Shown: positions 48,101-60,134, counted from the first letter of the stretch. The stretch is 64,000 bases of DNA from Cucumis sativus (GCF_000004075.3 NC_026657.2:27870408-27934407); one strand, 5' to 3'. Numbers and translations are program-made. Notes: generated by a model not told the origin, from the letters alone.

Positions 48101-50499
48101 TTCAGAAGCTGTCTCGATACTTCAGCAGGTAATGGTAGTCCATTCTTTAGCATTGCCTGCTGAAAGAATCCTGTTAGAGGACAATCTCATCACTGGAATA
48201 CTTATTTGTCTCAGGTTACTGGTCCAATGCATCGAGAGGTTGCCAATTGTTGCCGGTAGACATCAGGACTTTGCAAGCACCCAAATTTTGTCCATACATT
48301 TTATGATGCTTCTTGTTATAGGGGCATGAATATTTGGCTGTAATTTGCGTGCTATTTTTCATTAACAAGCACATAATATGCAATGGAGACTGATCTTTTC
48401 CTTTTGGAAATTTTAGGTACCTGGCTATGGTTTTGTATCATGCAGGAGACATGGCTGGAGCCATAGTCCAACAGCACAAGGAACTGATTATAAATGAACG
48501 TTGTTTGGGTTTGGATCATCCTGACACAGCTCACAGGCATTTCCACATCCATACTTAATTTTGATTAACTAATTGAACCAAGGATTCTAATTTTGTTGAA
48601 CTTGAGAAAAACAATAAAAACCTGGAAATCCTCCAAACCTTGAGTGAATGTCCATATTTTTCTCATTTGTAAATGTGATTGCTGCTTTACACAACGTTTG
48701 GTAGTCACAAATTATTCCCAACTCTTGGGGCTACTTATAATATGACTTGGCAGGAAGCAGTTTCATGAACATCCTCGCTGGAAGTTATGTTTATAATTAC
48801 TGGTTTTAAAATTACTATAGGTTATGCATTTTCTACTGTGAGTTCTGGCTGGTGAAATGTGTTGGCAAGAGTGTATGTTTATCACTGTTTTCATTTACTT
48901 TCCTTTCACTTAAAAGATTTGTGCTGCATAAAGCATAGAATGTGTAAATGAGATTATTTTATGGGGTTCATCTGTTATAAATTATATACCTAAATGAAAA
49001 TTAGATGAGTGAGATATAATGTTCAACAAATTAGTCCAATGACAATGATTGTGCGGTGTTTGCTTCCATCTTGTATCCATGCACGTATGTGGTCTTATAA
49101 ATTTGTCTGTTTCCTGATATGAATTTTGTTTGCTTCTGTAGCTACGGGAATATGGCTCTTTTCTACCATGGACTTAACCAAACAGAACTGGCACTACGCC
49201 ACATGTCCCGAGCATTGCTGCTGCTAAGTTTATCATCTGGTCCTGACCATCCTGATGTTGCTGCAACTTTCATAAATGTTGCAATGATGTACCAGGATAT
49301 TGGGAAGATGAATACTGCTCTTCGTTATTTGCAAGAAGCATTGAAGAAAAATGAAAGACTTCTAGGCGAGGAACATATTCAGACTGCTGTTTGTTACCAT
49401 GCTCTTGCTATTGCATTCAATTGTATGGGTGCCTTTAAATTGTCCCACCAGGTAATTCCTTGAACAGAAGCGTTTAATAATGTTTTGACATTGGTTGTAA
49501 TGTATGACTAAGATTTGTCTCTCACGGCAGCATGAAAAGAAAACCTATGATATACTGGTGAAACAATTGGGTGAAGAAGATTCGCGGACGCGAGATTCCG
49601 AAAATTGGATGAAGACATTTAAGATGCGTGAGGTACAGGTAAGTAAAAGATGGATAAGAAAATATGAAGGTTAGAGCTACCAAAAATTCCTCTTTTGTTT
49701 TAACAGTGTGGATTGTACTTCGACAGATGAATGCTCAGAAACAGAAGGGCCAAGCTTTGAATGCTGCCTCAGCTCAGAAGGCCATTGATCTTCTCAAGGT
49801 ATTCTTTTAAAAGGCTCAGTTTTATTAACTAATGAAATTTACTAGAGAAGAAAGTAATGAAAATACTACTTGAAGACACCCCAGTTAGAGAGGACGAATA
49901 ATGAATTTTGAGTGAAGTACAAGAAAATTTCACTTGCAATAAACTTGGATTGGAACTCGTAAATGACGTTGCAAGCGGAGTATTATTTCACATTTTTGTG
50001 TTTCTTTCAATTCTAAGTTTAAAGGCTTTCAATGATATTCACCTTGCAGTCTCATCCTGACTTAATACAAGCATTCCAAGCTGCTGCAGTAGCTGGTGGT
50101 GGATCTGGCAGTTCTGGAGCTCCCATGAACAAATCCCTGAATGCTGCCATTATTGGTGAAAATCTTCCTCGTGGTAGGGGTGTAGACGAGAGAGCTGCTC
50201 GTGCTGCAGCTGAAGTTAGAAAGAAAGCTGCAGCTAGAGGCCTCTTGATACGTCAGCCTGGTGTACCAGTTCAAGCTATGCCTCCACTTACCCAGCTGCT
50301 CAATATCATCAATTCTGGCATGACATCGGAAGCAGTGGATAATAGTGAAACAGATGGTGAGAAGAAAGAAGTTAACACCAACCCTTCTAACAACACCCTA
50401 GTTGATGGAAAACAAGAACAAGCCCCAGTCGGATTAGGCTCTGGCTTAGCGTCTTTGGATGCAAAGAAACAAAAACCAAAATCAAAAGCAGCAGTTTGA
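33172..50499 (+). CDS. FMT: Clustered mitochondria protein (FRIENDLY/CLU homologue)
   Basis: 28 coding exons: 33172-33385, 34524-34585, 37553-37742, 37816-37959, 38079-38235, 38335-38528, 38632-38733, 39133-39268, 39368-39496, 39875-40271, 42850-42954, 43316-43434, 43548-43656, 43739-43864, 44088-44201, 44279-44449, 44551-44637, 45279-45410, 46272-46430, 47080-47148, 47603-47761, 48072-48128, 48215-48255, 48417-48536, 49142-49451, 49531-49638, 49727-49798, 50050-50499. They sum to 4233 nt, 1410 aa, in frame throughout. The start MAGKSNK and the N-terminal CLU segment ([20 protein letters not shown]) are characteristic. The CLU domain (about 320-600) holds [13 protein letters not shown]. An eIF3-p135-like part (about 700-870), TPR repeats (about 1026-1200) and a basic tail follow. 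In Arabidopsis the family controls mitochondrial distribution and fusion and binds mRNA for mitochondrial proteins. It lacks the alternative TSS/REC-type N-terminus. Intron 24 uses a GC donor. Confidence 0.93.
35703..37164 (+). mobile_element. LINE 3' remnant in FRIENDLY intron 2
   Basis: A decayed non-LTR retrotransposon 3' part in the gene's orientation. Recognisable pieces, in several frames and broken by stops: [20 protein letters not shown] near 35735, [17 protein letters not shown] near 36627 (the zinc-binding RT tail, usually KVKFFxWQxLHGRVNT), DLNHLSWDC near 36735, and AIFWDIGL near 36890. The end is TCTCAATGAAAACTTGGTTTCTT plus a short A run at 37130-37164, the usual 3' UTR and poly(A) of plant LINEs. 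The left edge may lie further out. It cannot encode a protein. Confidence 0.8.
41760..42640 (+). mobile_element. LINE remnant in FRIENDLY intron 10
   Basis: A second decayed fragment of a related LINE, same orientation. Pieces: [14 protein letters not shown] near 41815, [10 protein letters not shown] near 41890, [17 protein letters not shown] near 42070, and [19 protein letters not shown] near 42365, which lacks the usual VLHGR between WQ and VNT. It overlaps the intron 2 copy over the FPHLYHL-to-WQ region, so the two are separate insertions of one family. Stops and shifts are present. The boundaries are approximate. Confidence 0.78.
43135..43262 (+). mobile_element. Possible LINE 3' tail in FRIENDLY intron 11
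   Basis: The stretch ends TAACCTCATCAATAAAATTTTTGTTTTCT, which resembles the ATCAATGAAA-TTTGTTTCTT tails of plant LINEs. There is no coding homology, so this is a short 5'-truncated copy at best. Confidence 0.35.
45940..45999 (+). mobile_element. LINE 3' tail in FRIENDLY intron 18
   Basis: CATCAATGAAATTTGTTTCTT followed by ATAAAAAAA is the standard plant LINE 3' end with its poly(A). Flanking words CATGCAATTGTTTT (near 45946) and CATGCAATTGTTTT (near 45999) repeat on both sides, which fits a target-site duplication around a severely 5'-truncated insertion. Confidence 0.6.
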
Positions 50500-53400
50500 T
50501 TCGTGGAATTTTTTTGTTAAGTTAGCCTGATGATAAATAATTTATTTGGAATAGAGGGAGGCAACTCTCTAATTGGCTAATTATGACACTTCTGAGTCCA
50601 TTTTAGAAAAGAGTTGAGCTTAGTTGTAGCAATTGGCTGCTAAAAATATTTATTTAGATGTGCCAGTGAAGTTATAGGCATTCCATTTTTTTTAATCCTT
50701 TCTCAATAATTATAGTCGTTCAAGAGGAGATTTTGAGCACATTTTTATCTTTTTTTGTTTTTGTTTCGAAGTCAAAACTCAGAAATCAGGTTAATGTAGA
50801 ACACCTGCGTTCATTTGTACGGTATGTAACGAAATATGATCTTCATCGTCAATTTTCATACCCCTCACCTTGTCTCAAATATTCTCTCGATATTGAGCAT
50901 CATCAAATACACAAACATTTGTGTGCATTATTTGTGAGCAATTTCTGGTTTAAATTCCTGTTTGTGCATCTAATCAAAATTAAAATTAGGAATAACATTT
51001 AGTAACTATCATACACAAACTGTCGTTCAGGAATGAAACTGCGTTCATTTTGCTAGCCATTTATCTTAGGAAATACTATCAGAGTTCTGACACTGCGTTT
51101 GTTACAGTTAGTATATTGTTGGTATGAATTGCTAAAAGTGGGGTTCTTTACAACCAAATCAACAACAAAACAAATTCCAGGCGCCAAAGCACCCAAGGAA
51201 TGACTAAGTTTTGTTGAAGATCCCAGCTACAATTCTAGAGACATCATAAATAGTACCTACAACTTTTTCCCATTTGAACATGGGTTCTATATGTTCTATA
51301 CGGCTACAGTAAATTTGATTATATTGACCGTCTGGGTTCTATATGTTCTAGACGTCAACAATGAATTTGATTATATCATAGTCGGTTTAAGTTGCACGGC
51401 CAAAAGTTTGATAAACAATTGAATGAACTTATGGTAAAGGACTTTAACCATTAATATTAATTGTGTTGATTATGATATTGTATTTATAAAATAATATAAA
51501 TAATGGTGAACATAAATTTAATATACACTTAAATTGTACGCCAAACAAGAAGTTCACAATTCTGCAAGAGAATTTTGTTGATACTATACTCCTTCAGAAT
51601 AGGTTAACCTTAATCTCCCATCTATAAAAAATATTCGATAAATTTTAAAATTTTCAATTTTATGTTTACGAAACTCTATAATTTCAAATTTTAACTTAAT
51701 AAATCTTAAAATTTCTATTTAATGTCCACTACACATTTAATATTTTTTTAAAAAATCATATACAGTAGGCTTTGTTCCAATTGACACCATAATTAATTAT
51801 TATTCTTTAAGTATATCACGAATTGAGAGATTGAATTTCTTACTTCTTGGAATGAAAATCATGTCAATACATTCCGCCAAACTCAATTTCACCATAATTA
51901 ATTATATTAACATATTACTAAAAATAAAATTATAATATTGGAAAAGAGGGAGGGAGAGTTATGATAAACAAATTAAAAAAAAGTTAGAGAGAAAATAGGA
52001 TATTAATACTAAACACAAAACTAAACATTTAGGAGTCTAATTGACACTCTTCAAAAAACAAAAGAGAGATAAATTTAAAATTTGAGAAACGAAACTGATA
52101 GTTTAATCTAAAAGGTAACATCCTAAAAGAAGACCTAGGAAAGATGTTGAAGTTTCATGCCAAACAAAAAGATAACTTTCAAAGACCTTAAGCACTTCCG
52201 AAGGATGAAGTTTCATAAATCTTTTTAACATTGGAAGAGATGATGAATAGTTAAGGAAATTGGTGAAAGGCAAAGCAAGCAAGGAATAAAGTGAAAAATA
52301 AAGTCCCATTGGTAAAGATAAATTGCAAGCCCTTAAGCTATTTTATTTATTTATTTACATACTTTTTGTTATGTTTTAGATCAAAATTTGGCTTTATGAC
52401 ACATTGACTTTGCTGCCTTCCCAAGAAAGGGACAACCCTAAGTGATTGTCCTTTTAGTTTTTGCATGCCAAATTATATTTTATTATTAAGCTTGTTTAGT
52501 TTGTTTCTTTACCTTATAATTTAATATAAAAACATTTTCAAATGATTTATAAGTAATTTTGCGATTTATAATAATTTTTCTTTAATTAATAATACCTACT
52601 ATGAAAAATAGTAATTAGGGCTATCTTAGTTTTGGTCTTTTATTTTGTAAATTAAGTTTAATGTACCTTTAAGCATCTATTAAAGCAATTTTAAATTTTG
52701 ATTTAGAATTCAAATATGTTCTTTTAATCTTGAATTTTAAACATATCATCAAATGAGAGATTGGGAGTTTATTCTAACAGACAAGAGTATCTCTTACAAT
52801 CTACAATATTAAAACAAAGAAGGTTGAGAGAAAAAAAGGTTAAAAAATATAAATTCAGATCTCAGCTAGGATGTCCTACAATGAAGTTTCTCCAACAAAA
52901 AAAATAAATAAATAAAAGGCAAGGTTCGGTTAAGTTCAATTCTAGTTTCTATACTTTTAATAATTTTATTGTAAGATTTCAAAAAATTTCACAATTTTTG
53001 GTGTAAATGTTAAATACATAGTTATTTTTCTAAAAAAAAACTGTAATTAAAAATTATTGAAAGTACAGAATCGAAAGTTGTAGAATTTAAGTTATATAAA
53101 TTAAAATTGAATGAACTTCAAACCATAAAGACAAAAACGATATTTTAACTAAAATTCGACTATACTTTGTCGTAATTCATCGTTACTTATAGCATAAACC
53201 AAATAAATTTGGAAAAAAAATTATTTTATTGTGATTATACAACGAAACTATATATATTAAAAAAGAGAGCGATATATTTTAATAAAAAAAAATATGGTCA
53301 CCTATCATAGTTACTCCTTTTGGTAGCATATTTTATAGAATATTGGTATGTTTGAGTTTAGTTTACCCAGTATTGCATCTTTTTTTTTTCTTCTTAAAGT

Positions 53401-53983
53401 TTGATATGTGACAATATAACTATATTAGAAATAAGGAATGTCATTTTCATTGTATCAATTGAAAAGTAAAGATTGGTTTGATATTTAGCAACTCTATTTT
53501 TGTTATCAATTTACATAATAATATGAAACTAGTCCTATTCATCTTTTTGTTGGTGTAAGCATAGCTTATGATGGTTTTCACCAAGAGATTAGATATTTAA
53601 ATATTTTATCCACCCATACCATTTAAACTAAGGGGAAAAAAATCAGATTCATCTTTTTAGAATCTTCAAACTTGAGAAACAAGTACTGTTGGGTTCTTGG
53701 GAAATTATGCCTTCATGCTGTTAGAAAAAGATTTTGCTTTCCTTCCATATTTAGTTTTTCACAAAGCTCACTTCAGCTTCTTCATCAAACCATTCCTTTC
53801 TTCACAAGTATCATGACAGAAAACAGTTACTAGGAAGTGAGAGAGCTTATAACTCTTTCATCTTTAGTTTATTATGACTTCTAAAGTGGAACTTCTTTGC
53901 TTCTGGATGGAGTTTCCAGCTTGCTTGTGGTCAGTGATTACCTTGTATTTTTTTGCAGCAGCTGAAGAAGAAATAGAAGGATT
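50500..53983. other. Spacer and MCTP upstream region
   Basis: This holds the FRIENDLY 3' UTR (from 50500), AT-rich spacer, a 52-bp duplication at 51282-51385, and the MCTP promoter/leader. TTTTTTTGCAG near 53958, 26 nt before the MCTP ATG, looks like a splice acceptor, so a 5' UTR intron is likely. No other gene was recognised. Confidence 0.55.
51282..51385. repeat. 52-bp imperfect tandem duplication
   Basis: Copies starting GGGTTCTATATGTTCTA at 51282 and 51334, each ending AATTTGATTATAT plus a few bases. The middle differs (CGGCTACAGTA versus GACGTCAACAATG). Confidence 0.7.
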
Positions 53984-56900
53984 ATGAAGCAGCTGGTGGT
54001 GGAAGTAATAGATGCTCATGATCTTATGCCCAAAGATGGTGAAGGATCTGCAAGTCCATTTGTAGAAGTTGATTTTCAAAACCATATAAGTCGAACAAAA
54101 ACGGTTCCAAAGAGTCTCGATCCCATTTGGAATCAGAAACTATCTTTCGATTTTGACGAAACCCAAAACCATCAGTACCAAACCATCGATATCTCAGTTT
54201 ATCATGAAAAGAGATTGATTGAAGGCAGAAGCTTTCTTGGAAGAGTTAGAATTTCTTGCTCTAACATTGCCAAGGAAGGTGAAGAAACTTATCAGAGATT
54301 CCATTTAGAAAACAACTGGTTTCTTTCGGCTGTCAAAGGTGAGATTGGCTTGAAAATCTATATTTCACCACCAAAAAAATCTCCAATAAATCCACGAGAA
54401 CCCCCAATTTCTAATCCTCCTCCAACCAGAGTGGTTTCAAATCCTCCTATTTCTTCAGCATTAGCTGCAGTAACTAAAGCAGACGGTGTTCCTGTTAGTG
54501 ATATTCAAGAAGAACCAAAGAAAGATGTTTTAAAAATCTCACCATCTAAAGATTCAAACTCAACTCTTCCTGTAGTTGAGTTTCGTATCGAAGATCCTGC
54601 TAAAGAGCCAAAGGAAGAGATTGAAGAACCAATTGAAGCAAGACAAGAGACAACACAACTACACAAGCAGCAAACAATGCAGCGGCCTCGAATAGTAGTA
54701 CAGAGACGACCACAAGGCGCTTCATCTTCGATGAACAGAAGCATTCCACCAACAATGAACACAAGCAATTCAGAAGCTAATTCCAGCAATCAGGATGACT
54801 ATGAGATCAGGGACACTAATCCTCAGCTCGGGGAGCAATGGCCGAATGGAGGAGGGTATGGTGGAAGAGGTTGGCTGAGTGGTGAGCGACACACAAGCAC
54901 CTATGACCTTGTTGAGCAAATGTTCTATCTCTATGTTCGTGTAATGAAAGCAAGGGATCTACCTTCCAGTTCTATCACTGGAGGTTGTGATCCTTATGTG
55001 GAAGTGAAGCTCGGAAACTATAAGGGGAGAACAAAGCATTTTGACAAGAAGCAAAATCCAGAATGGAATCAGGTCTTTGCTTTCTCAAAAGAACGCATAC
55101 AGTCTTCTGCACTTGAAGTTTTTGTCAAGGACAAAGAAATGCTCGGAAGAGATGATTACCTGGGCCGAGTGGTGTTCGACTTAAATGAGGTTCCTACTCG
55201 AGTTCCTCCGGATAGTCCATTGGCTCCTCAATGGTACAGATTGGAGGACCGGCGAGGAACAGGCAAGGTAAGGGGAGAAATCATGGTTGCAGTTTGGATG
55301 GGAACACAAGCTGATGAAGCCTTCCCAGAGGCATGGCATTCCGATGCAGCCTCGGTCTTTGGGGAAGGTGTTCATAATGTAAGATCAAAGGTTTATGTCT
55401 CTCCAAAACTATGGTACCTAAGGTTAAATGTGATTGAAGCTCAAGATGTAATCCCCAATGACAGAAACCGCCTTCCAGATCTTTTTGTCAAAGTTCAGGT
55501 TGGCAATCAGGTCCTAAGAACAAAGATCAGTTCAACAAGCACTACAAATCCAGTTTGGAATGAAGATTTGGTATTTGTGGTAGCAGAGCCTTTTGAAGAA
55601 CAGTTGGTAATCACTATTGAAGACAGAGTACACCCTTCAAAAGAAGATGTCTTAGGGCAGATCAGTCTCCCTCTTGACACGTTTGATAAGCGGCTAGATT
55701 ATAGACCAGTCCATTCACGCTGGTTCAATCTTGAGAAGTACGGTTTTGGAGTCCTAGAAGCGGATAGGCGAAAGGAACTCAAATTTTCAAGCAGGATTCA
55801 CTTGAGAGCTTCTCTTGAAGGTGGGTATCATGTACTAGATGAATCAACTTTATACATCAGTGACCAACGACCAACTGCAAAACAGCTGTGGAAACCACCA
55901 GTGGGAATATTGGAGGTAGGAATATTAAGTGCTCAAGGACTACTTCCAATGAAGATGAAGGATGGGAGAGGAAGCACAGATGCCTATTGTATTGCGAAGT
56001 ACGGCCAAAAATGGGTTCGTACTAGAACAATTCTCAATACTTTCAGTCCCAAATGGAATGAACAATACACATGGGAAGTCTATGATCCATGTACAGTCAT
56101 TACTTTGGGAGTTTTTGACAACTGCCATTTAGGGGGTGGTGAAAAACACAATGGAAGCAATGGAGCAAAAGATTCGAGGATTGGAAAGGTTCGAATTCGA
56201 CTATCGACACTTGAAGCTCACAAACTCTACACTCATTCTTATCCCCTTCTGGTTCTACACCCCAATGGAGTAAAGAAGATGGGGGAGCTTCAACTTGCGG
56301 TTCGCTTCACCACTCTATCTTTGGCAAACATGATATACATCTATGGAAACCCATTGCTGCCAAAGATGCATTACCTTCAACCTTTTACAGTGAACCAAAT
56401 AGAAAATTTAAGGTATCAAGCTATGAACATAGTAGCAACAAGGCTCAGTCGAGCTGAACCGCCTCTAAGAAAAGAAGTCATCGAGTACATGTTAGATGTC
56501 GATTCACATGTATGGAGCATGAGAAGAAGCAAAGCTAACTTTTTCCGAATTATGTCACTGCTTTCAGGAATGATTTCAGTTACTCGATGGTTTCGTGAAG
56601 TTTGCAATTGGAGGAACCCCATCACATCTGTGCTTGTGCACATTTTGTTCCTTATCTTGATTTGGTATCCAGAACTAATACTTCCCACTGTTTTTCTATA
56701 CATGTTCCTCATTGGCCTATGGAACTACAGGTTTAGGCCAAGGCACCCACCCCACATGGACACCAAGCTCTCCTGGGCTGAAGCAGTAAACCCAGATGAG
56801 CTTGATGAGGAATTTGACACGTTCCCAACTTCCAAACCGAATGACTTAGTTCGACTAAGGTATGACAGGTTAAGAAGTGTTGCAGGGAGGATCCAGACGG

Positions 56901-57151
56901 TTGTAGGGGACATAGCAACACAAGGAGAGAGAGTTCAGTCTCTGCTCAGTTGGAGGGACCCTAGAGCCACCAGTCTTTTCATAGTATTTTGTCTTTGCAC
57001 TGCTGCTGTGCTATATGCTACCCCTTTCAGAGTGGTGGCTTTGGTTGCAGGCTTATATTGTTTAAGGCATCCGAAGTTCCGCAGCAAGCTACCATCAGTA
57101 CCTGGCAATTTTTTCAAGAGATTGCCTCCCCAAACAGACAGTTTGCTATGA
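53984..57151 (+). CDS. MCTP: multiple C2 domain and transmembrane region protein
   Basis: One uninterrupted exon of 1055 aa. C2A (about 3-115) opens KQLVVEVIDAHDLMPKDGEG and has SPFVEV where a Ca-binding Asp is often seen. A low-complexity Pro/Glu linker (about 128-300) follows. Then come C2B (about 313-440, with GCDPYVEVKLGNY), C2C (about 470-595) and C2D (about 640-775, with STDAYCIAKYG). The C-terminal phosphoribosyltransferase-C (PRT_C) module has membrane segments at about 880-915 (VLVHILFLILIWYPELILPT) and 997-1026 (SLFIVFCLCTAAVLYATPF). Plant MCTPs are ER-anchored tethers, often at plasmodesmata, with C2 domains docking on plasma-membrane lipids; QUIRKY and FTIP1 belong here. Being intronless is normal for the family. 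Which MCTP orthologue this is cannot be settled by eye. It converges on the eL6 gene. Confidence 0.94.
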   Translation: MKQLVVEVIDAHDLMPKDGEGSASPFVEVDFQNHISRTKTVPKSLDPIWNQKLSFDFDETQNHQYQTIDISVYHEKRLIEGRSFLGRVRISCSNIAKEGEETYQRFHLENNWFLSAVKGEIGLKIYISPPKKSPINPREPPISNPPPTRVVSNPPISSALAAVTKADGVPVSDIQEEPKKDVLKISPSKDSNSTLPVVEFRIEDPAKEPKEEIEEPIEARQETTQLHKQQTMQRPRIVVQRRPQGASSSMNRSIPPTMNTSNSEANSSNQDDYEIRDTNPQLGEQWPNGGGYGGRGWLSGERHTSTYDLVEQMFYLYVRVMKARDLPSSSITGGCDPYVEVKLGNYKGRTKHFDKKQNPEWNQVFAFSKERIQSSALEVFVKDKEMLGRDDYLGRVVFDLNEVPTRVPPDSPLAPQWYRLEDRRGTGKVRGEIMVAVWMGTQADEAFPEAWHSDAASVFGEGVHNVRSKVYVSPKLWYLRLNVIEAQDVIPNDRNRLPDLFVKVQVGNQVLRTKISSTSTTNPVWNEDLVFVVAEPFEEQLVITIEDRVHPSKEDVLGQISLPLDTFDKRLDYRPVHSRWFNLEKYGFGVLEADRRKELKFSSRIHLRASLEGGYHVLDESTLYISDQRPTAKQLWKPPVGILEVGILSAQGLLPMKMKDGRGSTDAYCIAKYGQKWVRTRTILNTFSPKWNEQYTWEVYDPCTVITLGVFDNCHLGGGEKHNGSNGAKDSRIGKVRIRLSTLEAHKLYTHSYPLLVLHPNGVKKMGELQLAVRFTTLSLANMIYIYGNPLLPKMHYLQPFTVNQIENLRYQAMNIVATRLSRAEPPLRKEVIEYMLDVDSHVWSMRRSKANFFRIMSLLSGMISVTRWFREVCNWRNPITSVLVHILFLILIWYPELILPTVFLYMFLIGLWNYRFRPRHPPHMDTKLSWAEAVNPDELDEEFDTFPTSKPNDLVRLRYDRLRSVAGRIQTVVGDIATQGERVQSLLSWRDPRATSLFIVFCLCTAAVLYATPFRVVALVAGLYCLRHPKFRSKLPSVPGNFFKRLPPQTDSLL

Positions 57152-57920
57152 GTTACAATGCCAATTGTGTCACAATTAAAGTCAATGTATTTTCCTTCTA
57201 TTAACTTGTTTCTTTTGTCATAACAATAGGGTACAAAATCGAAGGTCTTGCTTGCTCCTGTAAGAGCATGGTTATAAACCATAAAGAACAGAAGTTTGCA
57301 ATAATATTATGAATTTAACTCGTTTGGCTAAACATACAATTGAATTTAGCATCAAAGAATTCGTCCAATTTCGTCTGATCTTTCAATTTCATCATTAAAT
57401 TTATGATCATCAAAGTACTAGTTCACCTTTCTATATATAATAATAACCATATGATAATAACTTAATTACATTCTATCATTTTTTTACATGTGGGGTGACC
57501 TAGGCTATTTTGACACGTGTTAATTATTTTAACGTGATTCTGACATTTTGTTGTTTGATGCCCCCAAAAAAAACCATTTACCAAATGGAAAAAGAAACCA
57601 CGAATACTTTTTAGACTCAAGCATACAATTGAAGAAATGGCCCAACTCAATTTGGCTATCCACCATGGCTTCTTTCCAAATGATTCTCTCAAGTATTTCA
57701 TCAACTAGAAAACAATGATACAATTGAAAAAAAAGTACATATCTTATCACTATCAGTAGTCAAAGGAAGCTACATAACGCAAAAATTGATGAATAAAAGT
57801 TCACTGCAAAATTCGTCAAGACACATAACATCAAATCTAGAATCCTTGTAACAAAACATGAACAAGAAGATTGTAGGGATCAACTTCCACGAGAAGTTTC
57901 AGCACCCAAGAGAGAAATAT
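57152..57920. other. Convergent 3' flanks of MCTP and eL6
   Basis: About 770 bp between two stop codons pointing at each other. It contains both 3' UTRs and AT-rich spacer; nothing else was recognised. Confidence 0.55.
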
Positions 57921-60078
57921 TTAGAAAACAAGTTCATGTGGTTTCATGCCTGCCTTCAGAGAAAACCTTGCAGCTAAGTATGTCTTTAAGTCTGAGACTG
58001 CCTCGATGGACTTCAGCAGAGCTGAGTCCACTGCCTTCTGGTCATCTTTTTTGTCCTGTGGAAGTGCACTTTTTTCCTATATTGCAACAACGGAGACCAA
58101 AAATTAGGGTAAAGAAATGATAAAATTTGAAATATTTGAACAGTGGAAAAAAAATGAAAAAACTATGAACCTCCTTCTCTGCCTCAAAAAATTCTCCTTC
58201 TCCCTTCTTTTTCTTCTTTTGAACTTCCTTGGAGAAATATTTGTCATCAAACTTCTCCACGCTGACCCCTGTAATGTCCACCTTGGTGGAGGTTGCAATC
58301 ACGTATGACTGATTCACACGTCTTAAAGGAACGCCATTGACTTTGAATGGACCTAAAATGACAACCGTTAAATTCAGATAGTCGGCAGGTTCAAGAATTT
58401 CGGATCTAAAATCCCAGACCACATCTAATCATTAGTTTATATGCAACCCTTCTCCCAAACATACAATACAATCCGCATCATCAAGCCAATCCCTCCCAGA
58501 TATTGCACATGAAGCTTAGGAAATTAAGACATGTCTTTGATCAAGAAACCACTTAAGGCTCAATTGAGGAAACAAGGCTCATTAAAAAACAAGGCCCAAT
58601 TGAGGGAAAAAATGAAAGCATACAAGGAAAAACAAAAAAATCAAGCACAAAAGACTCATTAAAGAAACAAGGCCCAATTGATCAAAATAGTGCATATAGT
58701 AGATAAACAAATAAATCAAATTTGAAGTCTAAAGGGAAAACCTAAAAAGGGCCCAAACATCACTAGACTCCTTATCCAGCCCACCAAACACTAGATTGTT
58801 TTTTTACCCACAAAGATTCCATATGAGAGTACACACCCTCGCCAACCACAAGAAGCAACCTTTCTCACAAAAGACCAGACGCAATAGGAAATCACCCATT
58901 ATAACGTTGATGTTCGTCTCTGGGGCCAAATTGGAGGCATGAAAATTTTCAGTAGTATGTAAAGACCATTGCAAGGGATATGGGCAGAAATCAGAATGCA
59001 AGGCACGAGACATTTCAATATTAATTGGTTCCGAGGTTAAGCTATTAATACTACCAAAATCTAAATCCCAAGGAATCCTACTTCTAATTTCTCAATGGTA
59101 AACACTATGCCGGCAACACATTAAGATAATATCAGTTTGTAAAGCTTAAGCCAACAATTGCTAAGACGCTAAGCCATAAAAAATGACACTGCCAAATGCA
59201 AATCTAATCCAAAGTACACAATGAATGTAAAGAAGAGAAAACCTAATCCCCATGTATAAATAATAAAACCTCCCAAACCCCAACACGATGTGCTACTACA
59301 TAAAAAATTATGAAGACAGGCAATTACAGGGAATGCTGAAAACTCACCAGTCACTAAAAGCAACCCAGATGGAAGTTGCTTCAAGAACACAACTCTCTTT
59401 CCCTTGAATCTTCCAGTAAGAATGATAAGCACAGTTCCAGGAGTAATACTAGACCTGCAAGCAGAATAATTAATCGAAATGGACCAAATGTTTATTATTT
59501 GGAAAATGAGCAACATTAATTCACTTCACGCAATTTAAAACCGAAAACTCAAATCAAGTGTGAAATAAATCCATCTATTATGGCAGTCACCTATGTGTAA
59601 AAATTCCCCCTTTATTCGCAGCTACAGCATGAACTCAAATTTTCCTCGATTAATAAAAAAAATAATCCTTACCCAGAAAAAGAAAACACAAATACACAAG
59701 ACATTTTACTTAATTCATTCCACAGTTAACACCAATTCCCCAATTTCCCAACCATAGCATACAATATAGGTTCGAAAACAGGGAACTATATATCAGATGT
59801 AAAGAAAGAACATTGCGAAATATCTACCTAAGTTTGGTGGGCTTAGCTTTACGTTTGTTGACAATGGGTTTCTTAACATCGTCGGCAGGGTAAAATTTCG
59901 GCGGCTTTTCAGCTGGAGCTTCGGCCTTAGGCTTGGCATCGTGGCGAGGGAAGACACCTCCATTTTTGGCCTTGATTGCCCAGAGACCTCGCTTGTGGTA
60001 CATCTTGGACCTCGAGTATTTGCCAACCCCTCGAATGAGATCGGGGTTTCGGCTAACTCTTGCTGTCTTCGGCGCCAT
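57921..60078 (-). CDS. RPL6: Cytosolic 60S ribosomal protein L6 (eL6)
   Basis: Four exons: 60078-59828, 59454-59348, 58352-58171 and 58076-57921 (251+107+182+156 = 696 nt), giving 231 aa, the usual plant eL6 length. The start is [20 protein letters not shown]. The basic N-terminal extension is followed by the SH3-like core [20 protein letters not shown], then [28 protein letters not shown] across the exon 2/3 join and [13 protein letters not shown] Lys-rich segment ([11 protein letters not shown]) leads to the acidic/basic tail. It is a structural protein of the large subunit that contacts 28S rRNA expansion segments. Junction phases are 2, 1 and 0, and all splice sites are GT..AG. The promoter has a telo-box and site II motifs, as ribosomal protein genes usually do. 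Nothing is abnormal. Confidence 0.95.
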
Positions 60079-60134
60079 TGATGAGTTTCTGAGAATTTGG
60101 CTGCCTCGTTTCTTCTCTGCTTGCCGAAAGAATT

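Noticed and set aside
54505-54789. 94-codon - strand frame inside the MCTP gene
   Set aside because: It is the shadow of the Pro/Glu linker of the MCTP coding sequence, with no independent signals.
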